Made by a program: the position numbers and the translations under genes. A DNA stretch of 64,000 nt from Pelorhabdus rhamnosifermentans (lineage in GTDB: Bacteria > Bacillota > Negativicutes > UMGS1260), in the NCBI RefSeq assembly GCF_018835585.1, contig NZ_JAHGVE010000010.1:62001-126000 (forward strand), written 5' to 3'. The notes below the pieces were generated by a model. That model saw only the letters and a list, made by a program, of their open reading frames with translations. It made no database searches and was not told the DNA's origin. Below are positions 8,403 to 15,895 of this stretch, one piece after another; position 1 is the stretch's first letter, and the number at the start of each line of letters is the position of its first letter.

Positions 8403-8624
8403 ATGTCAGTTGGAAAAAGGATTTCTTTTTTACGGAAGAATGCGAAAAAAACTCAAAAAATAATTGAGTTAGAAACTGGTATTCCGCAAACTACATTGAG
8501 CGGATGGGAAACGGATAAAACAGTTCCCAATTTATATGATGCTCATAAAATAGCCACTGCGCTTGGCGTAACAGTAAATGACTTACTAGATGATGCCGAG
8601 ATAGAACTATCAAAGACAGGATGA
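8403..8624 (+). CDS. Cro-like XRE-family HTH regulator
   Basis: 73 aa, essentially one HTH domain: SVGKRISFLRKNAKKTQK, then ETGIPQTTLSGWETDKTVPN as recognition region, then YDAHKIATALGVTVNDLLDD. An AAGGAGGGTGAG site precedes the ATG. It is the first gene of the rightward early transcript and overlaps the next gene by ATGA. By position it is the Cro counterpart of the repressor at 7867-8244. Confidence 0.87.
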   Translation: MSVGKRISFLRKNAKKTQKIIELETGIPQTTLSGWETDKTVPNLYDAHKIATALGVTVNDLLDDAEIELSKTG

Positions 8625-8947
8625 AAGGGGACGGAGAAGTGCCATATAAAAAAGGAAAAGCAAGCAACGCGGTACGCAAAGTATACAAAAGCAAGAAGTA
8701 TAAAAAGCGGATAAGTTCTTTAAGAAGTTGTCCCGCCAAAGTGAGCAGTGACGGGACAATTCTAAAACCGTTTCTAATTGAAGGCGGTCGTTACATTGTA
8801 GAAGTCAATCTTGATGATGGGTTTGAGAATGTTACGTTCTCGATTCGAGGGGTAGTTGATTACAAAGGCCTTTCTGATGTTTTGCGAAGTGCCGAGAAGT
8901 TTTTAAGTAAAACAATTAGCGGCAGTAAACATTCAGGGAACTGCTAG
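8621..8947 (+). CDS. Early phage protein, unknown function
   Basis: 108 aa if ATG 8621 (ATGA overlap with the Cro-like gene) is used; GTG 8639 with GGGGACGGAG upstream is an equally good start giving 102 aa. The N-terminal third is very basic (KKGKASNAVRKVYKSKKYKKR); the rest looks like a small beta-rich domain (GGRYIVEVNLDDGFENVTF). The basic tail suggests nucleic-acid binding, but this is inference. Its 3' end overlaps the antisense gene 8916-9179. Confidence 0.6.
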   Translation: MKGDGEVPYKKGKASNAVRKVYKSKKYKKRISSLRSCPAKVSSDGTILKPFLIEGGRYIVEVNLDDGFENVTFSIRGVVDYKGLSDVLRSAEKFLSKTISGSKHSGNC

Positions 8948-9179
8948 TTTTACTAATGCTTTGAACAGTTACTTCTTGCAAAGTATCTCTGCTTCTTAGT
9001 ACATCGCCCGGCATTACATCATCATCTAATTTTACCTGTAAGAGAGATTTTTTGGCGAAAATTCCGGTTATTTCGTGGGACCTGATTCCATTTCGTATAA
9101 CATCAAAAATCTCTGCAAATTCGTCTATATTTAAGAACACAGACTCAAAATCTTTTCGCATTTGCTCCTTAAAGTTCAT
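8916..9179 (-). CDS. Orphan antisense homologue of the head-tail adaptor
   Basis: 87 aa from ATG 9179, preceded by AAGGAG at nine bases; an upstream in-frame ATG directly abuts that site and is less likely. The N-terminus NFKEQMRKDFESVFLNIDEF closely parallels SFKDVLAADIGKVFLNVDEF of the adaptor encoded at 23259-23561, with a similar layout after it (hydrophobic strand, acidic linker, PGDVL-like turn). It is the only minus-strand gene within the rightward early region. The parent family joins heads to tails; a role for this copy is unknown. Confidence 0.7.
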   Translation of the reverse strand: MNFKEQMRKDFESVFLNIDEFAEIFDVIRNGIRSHEITGIFAKKSLLQVKLDDDVMPGDVLRSRDTLQEVTVQSISKTSSSLNVYCR

Positions 9180-9180
9180 C

Positions 9181-9207
9181 ACTATCATCTCCTTATAAGG
9201 TGATAGT
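9181..9207. promoter_or_regulatory. Inverted repeat at the start of the antisense gene
   Basis: ACTATCA (9181-9187) and TGATAGT (9201-9207) flank the palindrome CCTTATAAGG (9191-9200). On the minus strand this contains the AAGGAG ribosome-binding site of the gene 8916-9179. It may be an operator or an RNA hairpin that hides the site. Confidence 0.55.
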
Positions 9208-9280
9208 TCGACGAAATGATTATATTACCTATTCCAACTACTATTATGAATTTATCAAAGAGCAGGGAGAGGAGAATAAA

Positions 9281-9478
9281 ATGCCAGTACAGATCAGCGT
9301 TAAGGAAGCAGCAGAAATTATGGGAAAGTGCCAGCAGTTTGTTAGAGTCGGACTGCAGCGCGGACTCCTTCCGTTTGGAACAGCCGTAAAAGTTAGAAAT
9401 AGATACAACTACTATATTTCGCCAAAGCTGTTCTATGAATATGTCGGTGAGCAAATAAAAAGTGAGGTTGCGGGATAA
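9281..9478 (+). CDS. Excisionase-like HTH protein
   Basis: 65 aa from ATG 9281, chosen for GGGAGAGGAG upstream. SVKEAAEIMGKCQQFVRVGLQ is a winged-helix/MerR-type HTH of the excisionase/HTH_17 class, followed by a wing (VKVRNRYNYYISPKLFYEYV). Such proteins act as recombination directionality factors or early regulators. Its distance from the integrase makes a regulatory role equally possible. Confidence 0.7.
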   Translation: MPVQISVKEAAEIMGKCQQFVRVGLQRGLLPFGTAVKVRNRYNYYISPKLFYEYVGEQIKSEVAG

Positions 9479-9515
9479 AAGCGAAGCTGGACAAGCAAGG
9501 GAGGAGCGTAGCAAA

Positions 9516-9719
9516 ATGGCACAAATAAAAATGACAATCAAAGAATTAGAAGAGTTGGTTTCTAGGTTGAAAAATCGCGCTATCTATGGCAGCATGAAAT
9601 CTTTCGTTCTAATTGATGTGAGGAAACAACCGAGCGGAACATCTTTTGTTGAGTTTGAACAGCCATGTGAATACCCTGAATGTACTTCGGAATATCACCG
9701 CTTTGAAGGAGGCGAATAG
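9516..9719 (+). CDS. Hypothetical early protein with Cys motif
   Basis: 67 aa from ATG 9516 (AGGGAGGAGCG upstream). The N-terminus MTIKELEELVSRLKNRA is helical; the C-terminus holds CEYPECTSEYH, a possible partial metal site. I do not recognise a family. It is immediately followed by the next small gene. Confidence 0.55.
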   Translation: MAQIKMTIKELEELVSRLKNRAIYGSMKSFVLIDVRKQPSGTSFVEFEQPCEYPECTSEYHRFEGGE

Positions 9720-9863
9720 ATGGCTAAGCCGTTGCCGGAGGAAATACAAACGCTGTATATTTCTCAAATAAAAGAGCCGCTTGAGTTTAGCAAGATAGAC
9801 ATTTTTAGTGCTGGTATTGTTTTTACAATTATATTTCTGGCTTTTGTATCAGGGGGTGTATAA
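9720..9863 (+). CDS. Small single-span membrane protein
   Basis: 47 aa. The ATG is one base after the previous stop, with GAAGGAGGCGA as ribosome-binding site. The first 27 residues are hydrophilic; the last 20 (IFSAGIVFTIIFLAFVSGGV) form one membrane span, implying a C-tail-anchored topology. Function unknown; superinfection or lysis regulation are possibilities only. Confidence 0.6.
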   Translation: MAKPLPEEIQTLYISQIKEPLEFSKIDIFSAGIVFTIIFLAFVSGGV

Positions 9864-9933
9864 AGGAAATCCTGCTGGGAGCAGGAAGGGGAGAGGATTA
9901 ATTCTATTATCGCTTGAGAGGAGGTGAAAGTCG

Positions 9934-10413
9934 ATGCTCGCCGAGGTACGAAATGAGGCTCATTTGAGCCAAGAATGCGCAGCTGCTGAGGCACATGTTG
10001 GTAGAAGATCGCTTTCAAGGTATGAAGTTATGCCGGAACGTGCTAATCCACAAGTGATTCTTAGCCTTGCTAATGTATATCACAACAGTGAACTTATTGA
10101 ATGGTACTGCACTGATGTTTGTGAGATAGGAAAAAATAAGCATTGCAAGATTAAAGCAAATGATTTAGCTACTGCTGGACTACGGTGGCTTAAAGAGTTA
10201 CAGGATGTTATAGCAGTAAAAGATTCATTGATTACTATTTTGTGTGATGGTCGGATTGACAGCAGTGAAGTAGCTACTTTGAAGGCAATCATGAAAGAAA
10301 TTGATGAGATGGAAGGCGCAGTACATGCGTTGAGAATTAAGGTTAATCACGAAGTGGACAAACTGGAACATAAAAAAGCCGCCTGTGTTGGAGCACAGAC
10401 AGCTTTAGGATAA
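9934..10413 (+). CDS. HTH-domain early regulator
   Basis: 159 aa, ATG after GAGAGGAGGTGAAAG. An XRE-like HTH appears at about residues 3-50 (EVRNEAHLSQECAAAEAHVG, RRSLSRYE, NPQVILSLANVY). A Cys pair (CTDVCEIGKNKHC) follows, then a helical C-terminal half with probable coiled coil (MKEIDEMEGAVHALRIKV). Likely a DNA-binding phage regulator; target unknown. Confidence 0.65.
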   Translation: MLAEVRNEAHLSQECAAAEAHVGRRSLSRYEVMPERANPQVILSLANVYHNSELIEWYCTDVCEIGKNKHCKIKANDLATAGLRWLKELQDVIAVKDSLITILCDGRIDSSEVATLKAIMKEIDEMEGAVHALRIKVNHEVDKLEHKKAACVGAQTALG

Positions 10414-10476
10414 AACAAAATTCGATTACTAAAAGTATAGCATGTGCTGTAATTTTGGTCAATGGAGGCGTAAGTA

Positions 10477-10569
10477 ATGAAAAGAAAGAGCATTTATTTC
10501 GTGGGGAAAGTTTCAGAACTGAGAAAGCTGATTAGAGATAAGAAAATCATTAATCAGGTCGCATCATGA
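10477..10569 (+). CDS. 30-residue basic peptide
   Basis: ATG at 10477 behind GGAGGCG; encodes KRKSIYFVGKVSELRKLIRDK and ends with TGA overlapping the next ATG (ATGA). The good ribosome-binding site and coupled overlap favour a real gene, but length limits confidence. Confidence 0.45.
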   Translation: MKRKSIYFVGKVSELRKLIRDKKIINQVAS

Positions 10570-10778
10570 ATGCGGCATATAAGGGACCGGATTATTCTCC
10601 TGTCAATATGCGTGAAAGCCTTAGTTCGGAGCAATCCGAAGTAGTGGAATCTTTTCTTAAATCACTTGTGCAATATCGTTCAAAATTTAACGTTAGTGTT
10701 TCAAAATATATGCGCATCTATCGCAAAGATCGAAACGGTTCTTATTTCTTTAAAAAATGCAAGGGGACCACATCATAA
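10566..10778 (+). CDS. Hypothetical early protein
   Basis: 70 aa, start coupled by ATGA to the preceding peptide. It is hydrophilic with SSEQSEVVESFLKSLVQYR helix and a basic C-terminus (YMRIYRKDRNGSYFFKKCKG). No recognisable domain. It overlaps the following Zn-ribbon gene by 22 bases. Confidence 0.5.
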   Translation: MNAAYKGPDYSPVNMRESLSSEQSEVVESFLKSLVQYRSKFNVSVSKYMRIYRKDRNGSYFFKKCKGTTS

Positions 10779-10918
10779 GATATCGCTGGCAATTGTACTG
10801 TAGTAGTTGCCAGCGGAGCGGAGAAAAGTTAGAGGTTGTTGGCAAGATGATTGTATGTCACAGATGTGACGGGCGAATACGGCGGCAGATAAAGAAAATG
10901 AGGAGGCTGAGCGCATGA
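10757..10918 (+). CDS. Small zinc-ribbon protein
   Basis: 53 aa. Two knuckles, CSSC (about residues 15-18) and CHRC (about 34-37), are separated by about 15 residues and followed by a very basic tail (RIRRQIKKMRRLSA), a typical small zinc ribbon likely to bind nucleic acid. No strong ribosome-binding site precedes ATG 10757, so translation may be coupled or start elsewhere. The stop overlaps the next ATG (ATGA). Confidence 0.55.
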   Translation: MQGDHIIRYRWQLYCSSCQRSGEKLEVVGKMIVCHRCDGRIRRQIKKMRRLSA

Positions 10919-11301
10919 GTGATTTAAAAGCATTGATAGTCCGTTATAATACCGCTCAAAAGGCTGGGGAAGAGTTAGATGACATAATTGATGACATAGC
11001 TTTAGAACTGACAACGTTATGCGTTACTGGTGATTTTAGTGAGGGTAATCAGGCAGTACAGATTATAAATGCTTATGCGGCTAAAAAGAGAAAAACAAAT
11101 TTTACAATCGTTGTTAATGAAGGTGGGTTCCAAATTATGCCAACCACTGAAATGGGCGAAAGCCTAAAGGCCCATTGTCGATACCACGGAGCAACTTTTG
11201 TATATCCGACATATGTCGGAGCAAAAACGGCTATTAGTCACATGGACCAGGCAATAGAGAATCGAAACGGTAAGCCGTGGCAAGCGTTCCAGGTTAAATG
11301 A
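10915..11301 (+). CDS. Hypothetical early protein
   Basis: 128 aa, ATG coupled to the previous stop and preceded by GAGGAGGCTGAG. The N-terminus is helical and acidic (EELDDIIDDIALEL); the C-terminal half has alternating strand-like segments (NFTIVVNEGGFQIMPTTE). No family recognised. It is the last gene before a 177-base gap with a minor peptide and the next Cys protein. Confidence 0.6.
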   Translation: MSDLKALIVRYNTAQKAGEELDDIIDDIALELTTLCVTGDFSEGNQAVQIINAYAAKKRKTNFTIVVNEGGFQIMPTTEMGESLKAHCRYHGATFVYPTYVGAKTAISHMDQAIENRNGKPWQAFQVK

Positions 11302-11478
11302 GAAAAAGAAAATCCGGTACCAATAATGAGTCCGGAAACTAATTAGAAAACGAAATAGCATTTTGGGCATTTGAGGGCAGACTATTTAATCATAGACTGT
11401 CCTGAAACAATAAAAATTATGTGTTTAAATGATGTACCGTAAATTATGTAAATCGTGCAAGGGAAAGAGGCGGTCTAA

Positions 11479-11700
11479 ATGAGGAGACAAATCGAACGCG
11501 AGCCAAAATGCGGCATGTGTCGCTACTCTAATGACGTTAATTATCCCGGTAAGCTGGTTTGTTACGAAACCGAGGAATATCCCGGCATAGCAATAGCGGT
11601 CAAGGATAACCAACGCGCCTGTCGGATATTTATGGCTGATAGCGTGAGTAATATCAAAAAAGAAGATTTCCCTCGTAGAAATCTTCAACGCGTGCAATGA
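11479..11700 (+). CDS. Small Cys-rich early protein
   Basis: 73 aa, ATG after GAAAGAGGCGG. CGMC, a further Cys in KLVCYETEEY and QRACRIF could form a zinc site. A 17-residue peptide with CKSC (11429-11482) ends in an ATGA overlap with this start and may serve translational coupling. A terminator follows at 11713. Confidence 0.6.
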   Translation: MRRQIEREPKCGMCRYSNDVNYPGKLVCYETEEYPGIAIAVKDNQRACRIFMADSVSNIKKEDFPRRNLQRVQ

Positions 11701-11712
11701 AAATTATATAAA

Positions 11713-11750
11713 ACAAAAACAGCAGTGTTGGAAGCGCTGCTGTTTTTATA
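11713..11750 (+). terminator. Terminator closing the early gene block
   Basis: AAAAACAGCAG pairs with CTGCTGTTTTT around a loop of about ten bases; the T-run makes it a strong intrinsic terminator between the early genes and the Rep-ParAB block. Confidence 0.85.
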
Positions 11751-11814
11751 GGCTGACAATAAAATCTACATAAAAATTATAGCATGAAAAGTGCAAAAAG
11801 TCAGCCGAAAAATC

Positions 11815-11836
11815 AAGAGGTTTTGACCTCTTTTCT
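11815..11836 (+). terminator. Second terminator-like hairpin before rep
   Basis: AAGAGGT and ACCTCTT enclose a four-base loop and run into TTCT. It lies about 70 bases after the previous terminator, so the rep gene needs its own promoter or antitermination. Confidence 0.55.
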
Positions 11837-11903
11837 AGTTCATCAAGTAATTAATAAGTTGGACACTGAACAGTATTTTTATACAGAATAGGGCGGGCTG
11901 ACA

Positions 11904-12626
11904 ATGTCATACATACGGAGAATCAAAAAGACCTTAGACGGGAGAATCATAGAGAAAAATCTGTACTATACCTATCATGCAATGCCAACAGGAAAAGAAG
12001 CCAAGAAGAGAGCAAAGCGAATTAATCAAACGCCAGAGCAGCAGAAAAAAGATAATCGCCGTCGTGCAACAGAAAAATTGGCTATGCAGATGGCAAATAA
12101 TTTTAAATCTGGAGATTGGTATTTTACTTTGACAATTGCCGGGAAAGTGCCAGATTATGAAGAGATTAAAAAGAAGTTTGATAATTTTAAAAAGAACTTG
12201 CGGCGTTATTACAAGCGAAAGGGGGATGAACTAAAATATATTGCTGTAATGGAAAACATGACAGGGCAGGGGCGGCCTCATGCGCACTTGCTAATAAATG
12301 CACTCACAGCAGAGGATATGGCAGAGATAAAAAAATATTGGACGTTTGGCGGTGCGCGAGTAGAATTTTTCGGAGGAGAAATTGACGATTGTGTAAAATT
12401 ATCCGCGTATTTCAAGAAAGAGGACGTTGAGAAACATTCAGGCCGTCTTCAAACAAGCACAAATCTTGTCGAGCCTCACGAAGAAAAAAGTAAGGTAAAT
12501 CGTTCTGAATGTTATAGTACGCAGATCAAAGTACCGAAAGGGTACCACATTCATAAAGGACTGACCTACCAGGGATATACAAAAGACGGCTATCCCTGTC
12601 AGCATATTGTTTTTGTTAAGGATTGA
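11904..12626 (+). CDS. rep: HUH-family replication initiator (rolling-circle type Rep)
   Basis: 240 aa. The three motifs of single-Tyr Rep endonucleases are visible: FTLT (residues 74-77), HUH as RPHAHLL (His126, His128) and a catalytic Tyr in SAYFKKE (Tyr169). The layout resembles the Rep proteins of inoviruses/microviruses and small plasmids. It would nick the origin to start rolling-circle replication. P2-type phages also replicate this way, but with a much larger gpA. ParA/ParB genes follow, forming a replication-partition unit. Confidence 0.85.
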   Translation: MSYIRRIKKTLDGRIIEKNLYYTYHAMPTGKEAKKRAKRINQTPEQQKKDNRRRATEKLAMQMANNFKSGDWYFTLTIAGKVPDYEEIKKKFDNFKKNLRRYYKRKGDELKYIAVMENMTGQGRPHAHLLINALTAEDMAEIKKYWTFGGARVEFFGGEIDDCVKLSAYFKKEDVEKHSGRLQTSTNLVEPHEEKSKVNRSECYSTQIKVPKGYHIHKGLTYQGYTKDGYPCQHIVFVKD

Positions 12627-12655
12627 TTACAGCAAGATAGAAAGGGGGCGGAATA

Positions 12656-13201
12656 ATGATAAATGATTCTTTCCTTGTGGATAGCAAAAAGGTTGCAAAA
12701 CAAGCAAGTGGTCTAGGCGAATTTATGCTAATGAAATGCGATTCAGGGAATTTGTTGATTACAGGGCAGTTTGTATTAAGTGTTTCGGATGATCAGTTTT
12801 TTTCGATACGCTGCAAATTGGAAGTGCCAAAACTTGAAACATGGTACCTACAGACAAAGGAAGGTTTAGTGAAGTCTGAGCGGGAGCCGGGAATTTTAGA
12901 ATGGGAAAGGCGATACAATGAATGGTTTAATGAAGCCAATTCGAATAAAATGCTGACTAATACACGAATCGAGCTTTCTGGATGTTATTTGTATACAGAT
13001 GGATTCACCTATATAGCAATTAAGCAAGAAAGACTTGATATGCTGCAGTATACGGAAAATCTGACATTATCGGGAAGAATGGTTGTTATTGACGGCGTTC
13101 ATGTACTTGCGCCTATGTCGGATACAGTTTGGAAAAATAATAACTGGTTATGCAAATTACCTGGAATGAATGAAGATAGAGAAATGGAGGATGAAAAATG
13201 A
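12656..13201 (+). CDS. Hypothetical protein between rep and parA
   Basis: 181 aa, ATG after AAAGGGGGCGG. The chain is mixed alpha/beta with several Trp residues (ETWYLQTKEG, LEWERRYNEWFNEA, VWKNNNWLCKL) and no membrane segment. It overlaps parA by ATGA, so it belongs to the same operon. No family recognised; a replication accessory role is inferred from position only. Confidence 0.65.
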   Translation: MINDSFLVDSKKVAKQASGLGEFMLMKCDSGNLLITGQFVLSVSDDQFFSIRCKLEVPKLETWYLQTKEGLVKSEREPGILEWERRYNEWFNEANSNKMLTNTRIELSGCYLYTDGFTYIAIKQERLDMLQYTENLTLSGRMVVIDGVHVLAPMSDTVWKNNNWLCKLPGMNEDREMEDEK

Positions 13202-13977
13202 AAAAGGTAAGTATTGTAAATTTAAAGGGCGGCGTAGGTAAGACGGAGACTGCCGTTAATATGTCGTATGTTTTGGCTGAAATGGGGAAACGCGTTTTGC
13301 TTGCTGACAATGATATTCAATGCAATGCATCAAAATTCTTTGAACGTGCAGGAATGCAGCCAAGCATAGTCGAGGTATTTCAGTTTGGCGGGGACAAAGA
13401 AATTTTGAGGGCGGCAATCAAAGAGACGAAATATCCAAATTTGAGCATTTTGCCGTCAACGATGGACTTAGCCGCCGTAAATATAGAAATGGCGAAAAGT
13501 GGAGAGGTTACTATATTGCGCGATTGCTTGCAGGAACTAGAAAATGATTTTGATTATATAATCATCGACAATGCGCCTAATATGACACCAAACGTCATTA
13601 ATGCGATTATTGCGTCAGATGACATCATCGTTCCGACTGACATTGACGAGTACGGCCTTGATGGATTAGACAAGATTAGGCAGCAGGTGCAAATTGCCAA
13701 AGATAGCGGATTAAACGACAACATAAGAATAGTCGGTGTGCTTATCACCAAATACAATGCCCGGACAAAGGTTGATAGGCTTGGAGCGGAAGAGTTAAGG
13801 AAAGACCCGGAAAACAAGTTGTTTGAAAACATGATTAATTTAACCGTAGAAGTAAAAAAAGCAAAGTTTAAAAAAGTCCCGTTAGTGAAATGTGCAAAAC
13901 GAAATCCGGCAGCATTAGCCTATATTGGCTTTGTAGATGAATATTTAGAGAGAGAAGGTGTACAAAATGGCATTTGA
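13198..13977 (+). CDS. parA: ParA-family partition ATPase
   Basis: 259 aa with deviant Walker A KGGVGKTETA (about 10-19), ADNDIQCNASKFF (Walker A' region), IIIDNAPNMTPNV (Walker B) and IIVPTDIDEYGLDGL. ParA/Soj ATPases move ParB-bound DNA over the nucleoid to keep low-copy replicons. No N-terminal HTH extension is present, so it is the short (type Ib/Soj-like) form. It overlaps parB by 11 bases. Confidence 0.92.
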   Translation: MKKVSIVNLKGGVGKTETAVNMSYVLAEMGKRVLLADNDIQCNASKFFERAGMQPSIVEVFQFGGDKEILRAAIKETKYPNLSILPSTMDLAAVNIEMAKSGEVTILRDCLQELENDFDYIIIDNAPNMTPNVINAIIASDDIIVPTDIDEYGLDGLDKIRQQVQIAKDSGLNDNIRIVGVLITKYNARTKVDRLGAEELRKDPENKLFENMINLTVEVKKAKFKKVPLVKCAKRNPAALAYIGFVDEYLEREGVQNGI

Positions 13978-14986
13978 CATGTTGGCAGCAATGGGGAAAA
14001 GGACGGCAGCGGTGGTGCCGTCTATTGTGATGATTGATGTTGATAACCTAGTACCGAATAAAAAGAATTTTTATCGTGTTACAGGCGATCCAGAAATAGA
14101 AAAGCAGAATGAGCAGCTAAAAGCGACGATTGAAATATACGGCGTAAAGCAGCCATTACTTGTAAAAGCCAAAGAAAATGGTAAATACAGCATTACTGCC
14201 GGAGAGCGTCGCTATTTGGCGTGCCGTAGACTGGTAGACGAAGGAAAGACTGAATATAAAATATTGCCGTGTATTGTTGAAAAGCCGCTAAGTGCGGAAG
14301 ATGAACAAATCGAATTGATTATTACTAATCATCATAGAGACAAAAACCTTTCGGAAAAAATCGAGGAAGTACACCAATTGTCGGAACTCTTGCAGAAAAA
14401 GAAAGATCGGGGCGAAAAAATACCGGGGCGGCTACAGGACATTATTGCCGAATGCCTCAATATTTCAAAGTCAGAAGTCGGGCGGCTGCAGCAGATCGAT
14501 AATAACCTACAGCCGGAACTTAAAGAAGCAATTAAGAAAAAGGAACTTGCTATGACACCGGCAGTAGAACTTTCTAAGTTATCGCCCGAAGATCAAAAAG
14601 CCGTATATGAAGAAACAGGCGGGAAAGTTACGGCAAAAGAGGTCAAAAAGTACCAGCAGCAAGAAGAAACGGAAACACCACGGGAGCCGGAAAACATGAA
14701 TATTGAGGGATTCGAACCGAGTAAGCCGGCACTAACGGAAGAAAAGCCGCAATCAGCAGTAGATGTTGTAAGCACGGAATATATTAAAGCGGCAAGGACT
14801 ACAGAGACGCATTTAGAGCGGGAGCTTGAAAAGTACAGGAAAGCATTGGAGATAGCACGAAAAAAAGGAAATTCACAAAAAGAAAAAGAGTTAAAGGCGC
14901 TTATAAAATATGTCGGGATAAGCCTTATTCCGAAAGTTAAGGATGATCTATTTCGAATGAAAGGCAAAGATATGTTTCATAAATAG
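13967..14986 (+). CDS. parB: ParB-family partition protein
   Basis: 339 aa from ATG 13967 (AGAGAAGG upstream). The ParB/Spo0J nuclease-like N-domain includes YGVKQPLLVKAKENGKYSIT and AGERRYLACRRL (the GERR CTP-binding motif). A central KorB/HTH region follows (LQDIIAECLNISKSEVGRLQ). The C-terminal third is charged and helical and probably dimerises. It would bind a parS-like centromere and partner with ParA. An exact palindrome follows its stop. Confidence 0.9.
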   Translation: MAFDMLAAMGKRTAAVVPSIVMIDVDNLVPNKKNFYRVTGDPEIEKQNEQLKATIEIYGVKQPLLVKAKENGKYSITAGERRYLACRRLVDEGKTEYKILPCIVEKPLSAEDEQIELIITNHHRDKNLSEKIEEVHQLSELLQKKKDRGEKIPGRLQDIIAECLNISKSEVGRLQQIDNNLQPELKEAIKKKELAMTPAVELSKLSPEDQKAVYEETGGKVTAKEVKKYQQQEETETPREPENMNIEGFEPSKPALTEEKPQSAVDVVSTEYIKAARTTETHLERELEKYRKALEIARKKGNSQKEKELKALIKYVGISLIPKVKDDLFRMKGKDMFHK

Positions 14987-14988
14987 AT

Positions 14989-15005
14989 GTACCCAATTTG
15001 GGTAC
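14989..15005. promoter_or_regulatory. 17-bp palindrome after parB, candidate centromere or operator
   Basis: GTACCCA and TGGGTAC flank three bases. It starts three bases after the parB stop. A ParB binding site or autoregulatory operator is plausible, but I saw no second copy. Confidence 0.45.
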
Positions 15006-15022
15006 AAGACGGGGGCGGAATC

Positions 15023-15268
15023 ATGATTAAGAAAACAAAAGGCTTGTTAAGTGCAGAAGTAATAAAAAGTATGCAGGAAACGGCAGAAATGATGGTGACT
15101 TATAGAAATGCGCTTATTGAAAATGGTACAAGTGAACAGGATGCTTTAAAAATGACAATAGCTTACCAGGGGCAGCAGATGGAGGCTGCACTCAAAGCAA
15201 CTATTGAAAGAGAAAAGAACCAATTGCTTTTTTCGCTGGATCTAGCTGAAAATAAAAAGTTGAATTAA
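15023..15268 (+). CDS. Hypothetical helical protein
   Basis: 81 aa from ATG 15023 behind GGGGGCGG. It appears almost entirely alpha-helical (LLSAEVIKSMQETAEMMVTY, QGQQMEAALKATIEREKNQ) with no Cys and no membrane span. Unknown function. The stretch from here to 15460 contains only doubtful short frames, such as a 26-residue one at 15328-15408. Confidence 0.5.
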   Translation: MIKKTKGLLSAEVIKSMQETAEMMVTYRNALIENGTSEQDALKMTIAYQGQQMEAALKATIEREKNQLLFSLDLAENKKLN

Positions 15269-15460
15269 CAATTAGCAGCTGGGGGGCGGAATGATGGATA
15301 TGAAATTAGACGCTACAGCTTGAAATAATGATACAAAAAACAAAGAGAAACATAGCTATGTTTAGGGCGGCATGGGAAGAGAAGATGAATAAACATTCAG
15401 CAAGATAAATAAACAACTTGGACAGTGCTTTGCCCAGACGATGATGGGGAGTGATCAATC

Positions 15461-15691
15461 ATGAAAGGTATAGACAGACGAACCTGTGGCCTGATCAAAG
15501 CGGCAACGATCGAAGCTGATCAGCATAGAAAGCCGACGCTTATAGACGGCTTTGCTCCACACGATCGGCGCGAATATGGACAAGCGCCAGTACGGTCAGT
15601 AAAAATGACACCAGGCGAATTAGAACGATACATGGCCGAGAAGTCAAAGGAATGGGGTCAGCCGTTAAAGCCAGTCATAAAAATAGGATAA
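15461..15691 (+). CDS. Hypothetical early/middle phage protein
   Basis: 76 aa, ATG after GGGGAGTGA. It is basic and Pro-rich (TLIDGFAPHDRREYGQAP; GELERYMAEKSKEWGQPLKP). No known domain or membrane segment. It is the first of three closely spaced genes leading to the late regulator. Confidence 0.5.
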   Translation: MKGIDRRTCGLIKAATIEADQHRKPTLIDGFAPHDRREYGQAPVRSVKMTPGELERYMAEKSKEWGQPLKPVIKIG

Positions 15692-15696
15692 GGCAA

Positions 15697-15825
15697 GTGG
15701 GGGTATTAGAAATATTGATTGTAGTTGGAGTTGTAGTAGTGACAATAGTAGTATTGGGGGTCGGTATGGATGTGCAAGGCTTGGAAAGGACCATGTTGTA
15801 TAGGCTCATGAAAGAACAGGAATAG
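15697..15825 (+). CDS. 42-residue membrane peptide
   Basis: GTG start five bases after the preceding stop, with GGATAAGG upstream. Residues 4-23 (LEILIVVGVVVVTIVVLGVG) form one strongly hydrophobic span; the C-terminus is charged (LERTMLYRLMKEQE). Function unknown. Confidence 0.55.
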   Translation: MGVLEILIVVGVVVVTIVVLGVGMDVQGLERTMLYRLMKEQE

Positions 15826-15895
15826 ATTAAAAAGGCAGGCGCTGGGGAGCGTCTGCTTTGGTGCGTTAGTTACTATAGGGGAGGGAATATCGATT

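Noticed and set aside
11298-11342. 14-residue frame overlapping the end of the gene at 10915
   Set aside because: ATGA overlap but no conserved features and too short to support.
15291-15408. Short frames (10 and 26 residues) in the gap after 15268
   Set aside because: One has a possible ribosome-binding site, but the peptides are featureless; kept only as a remark.
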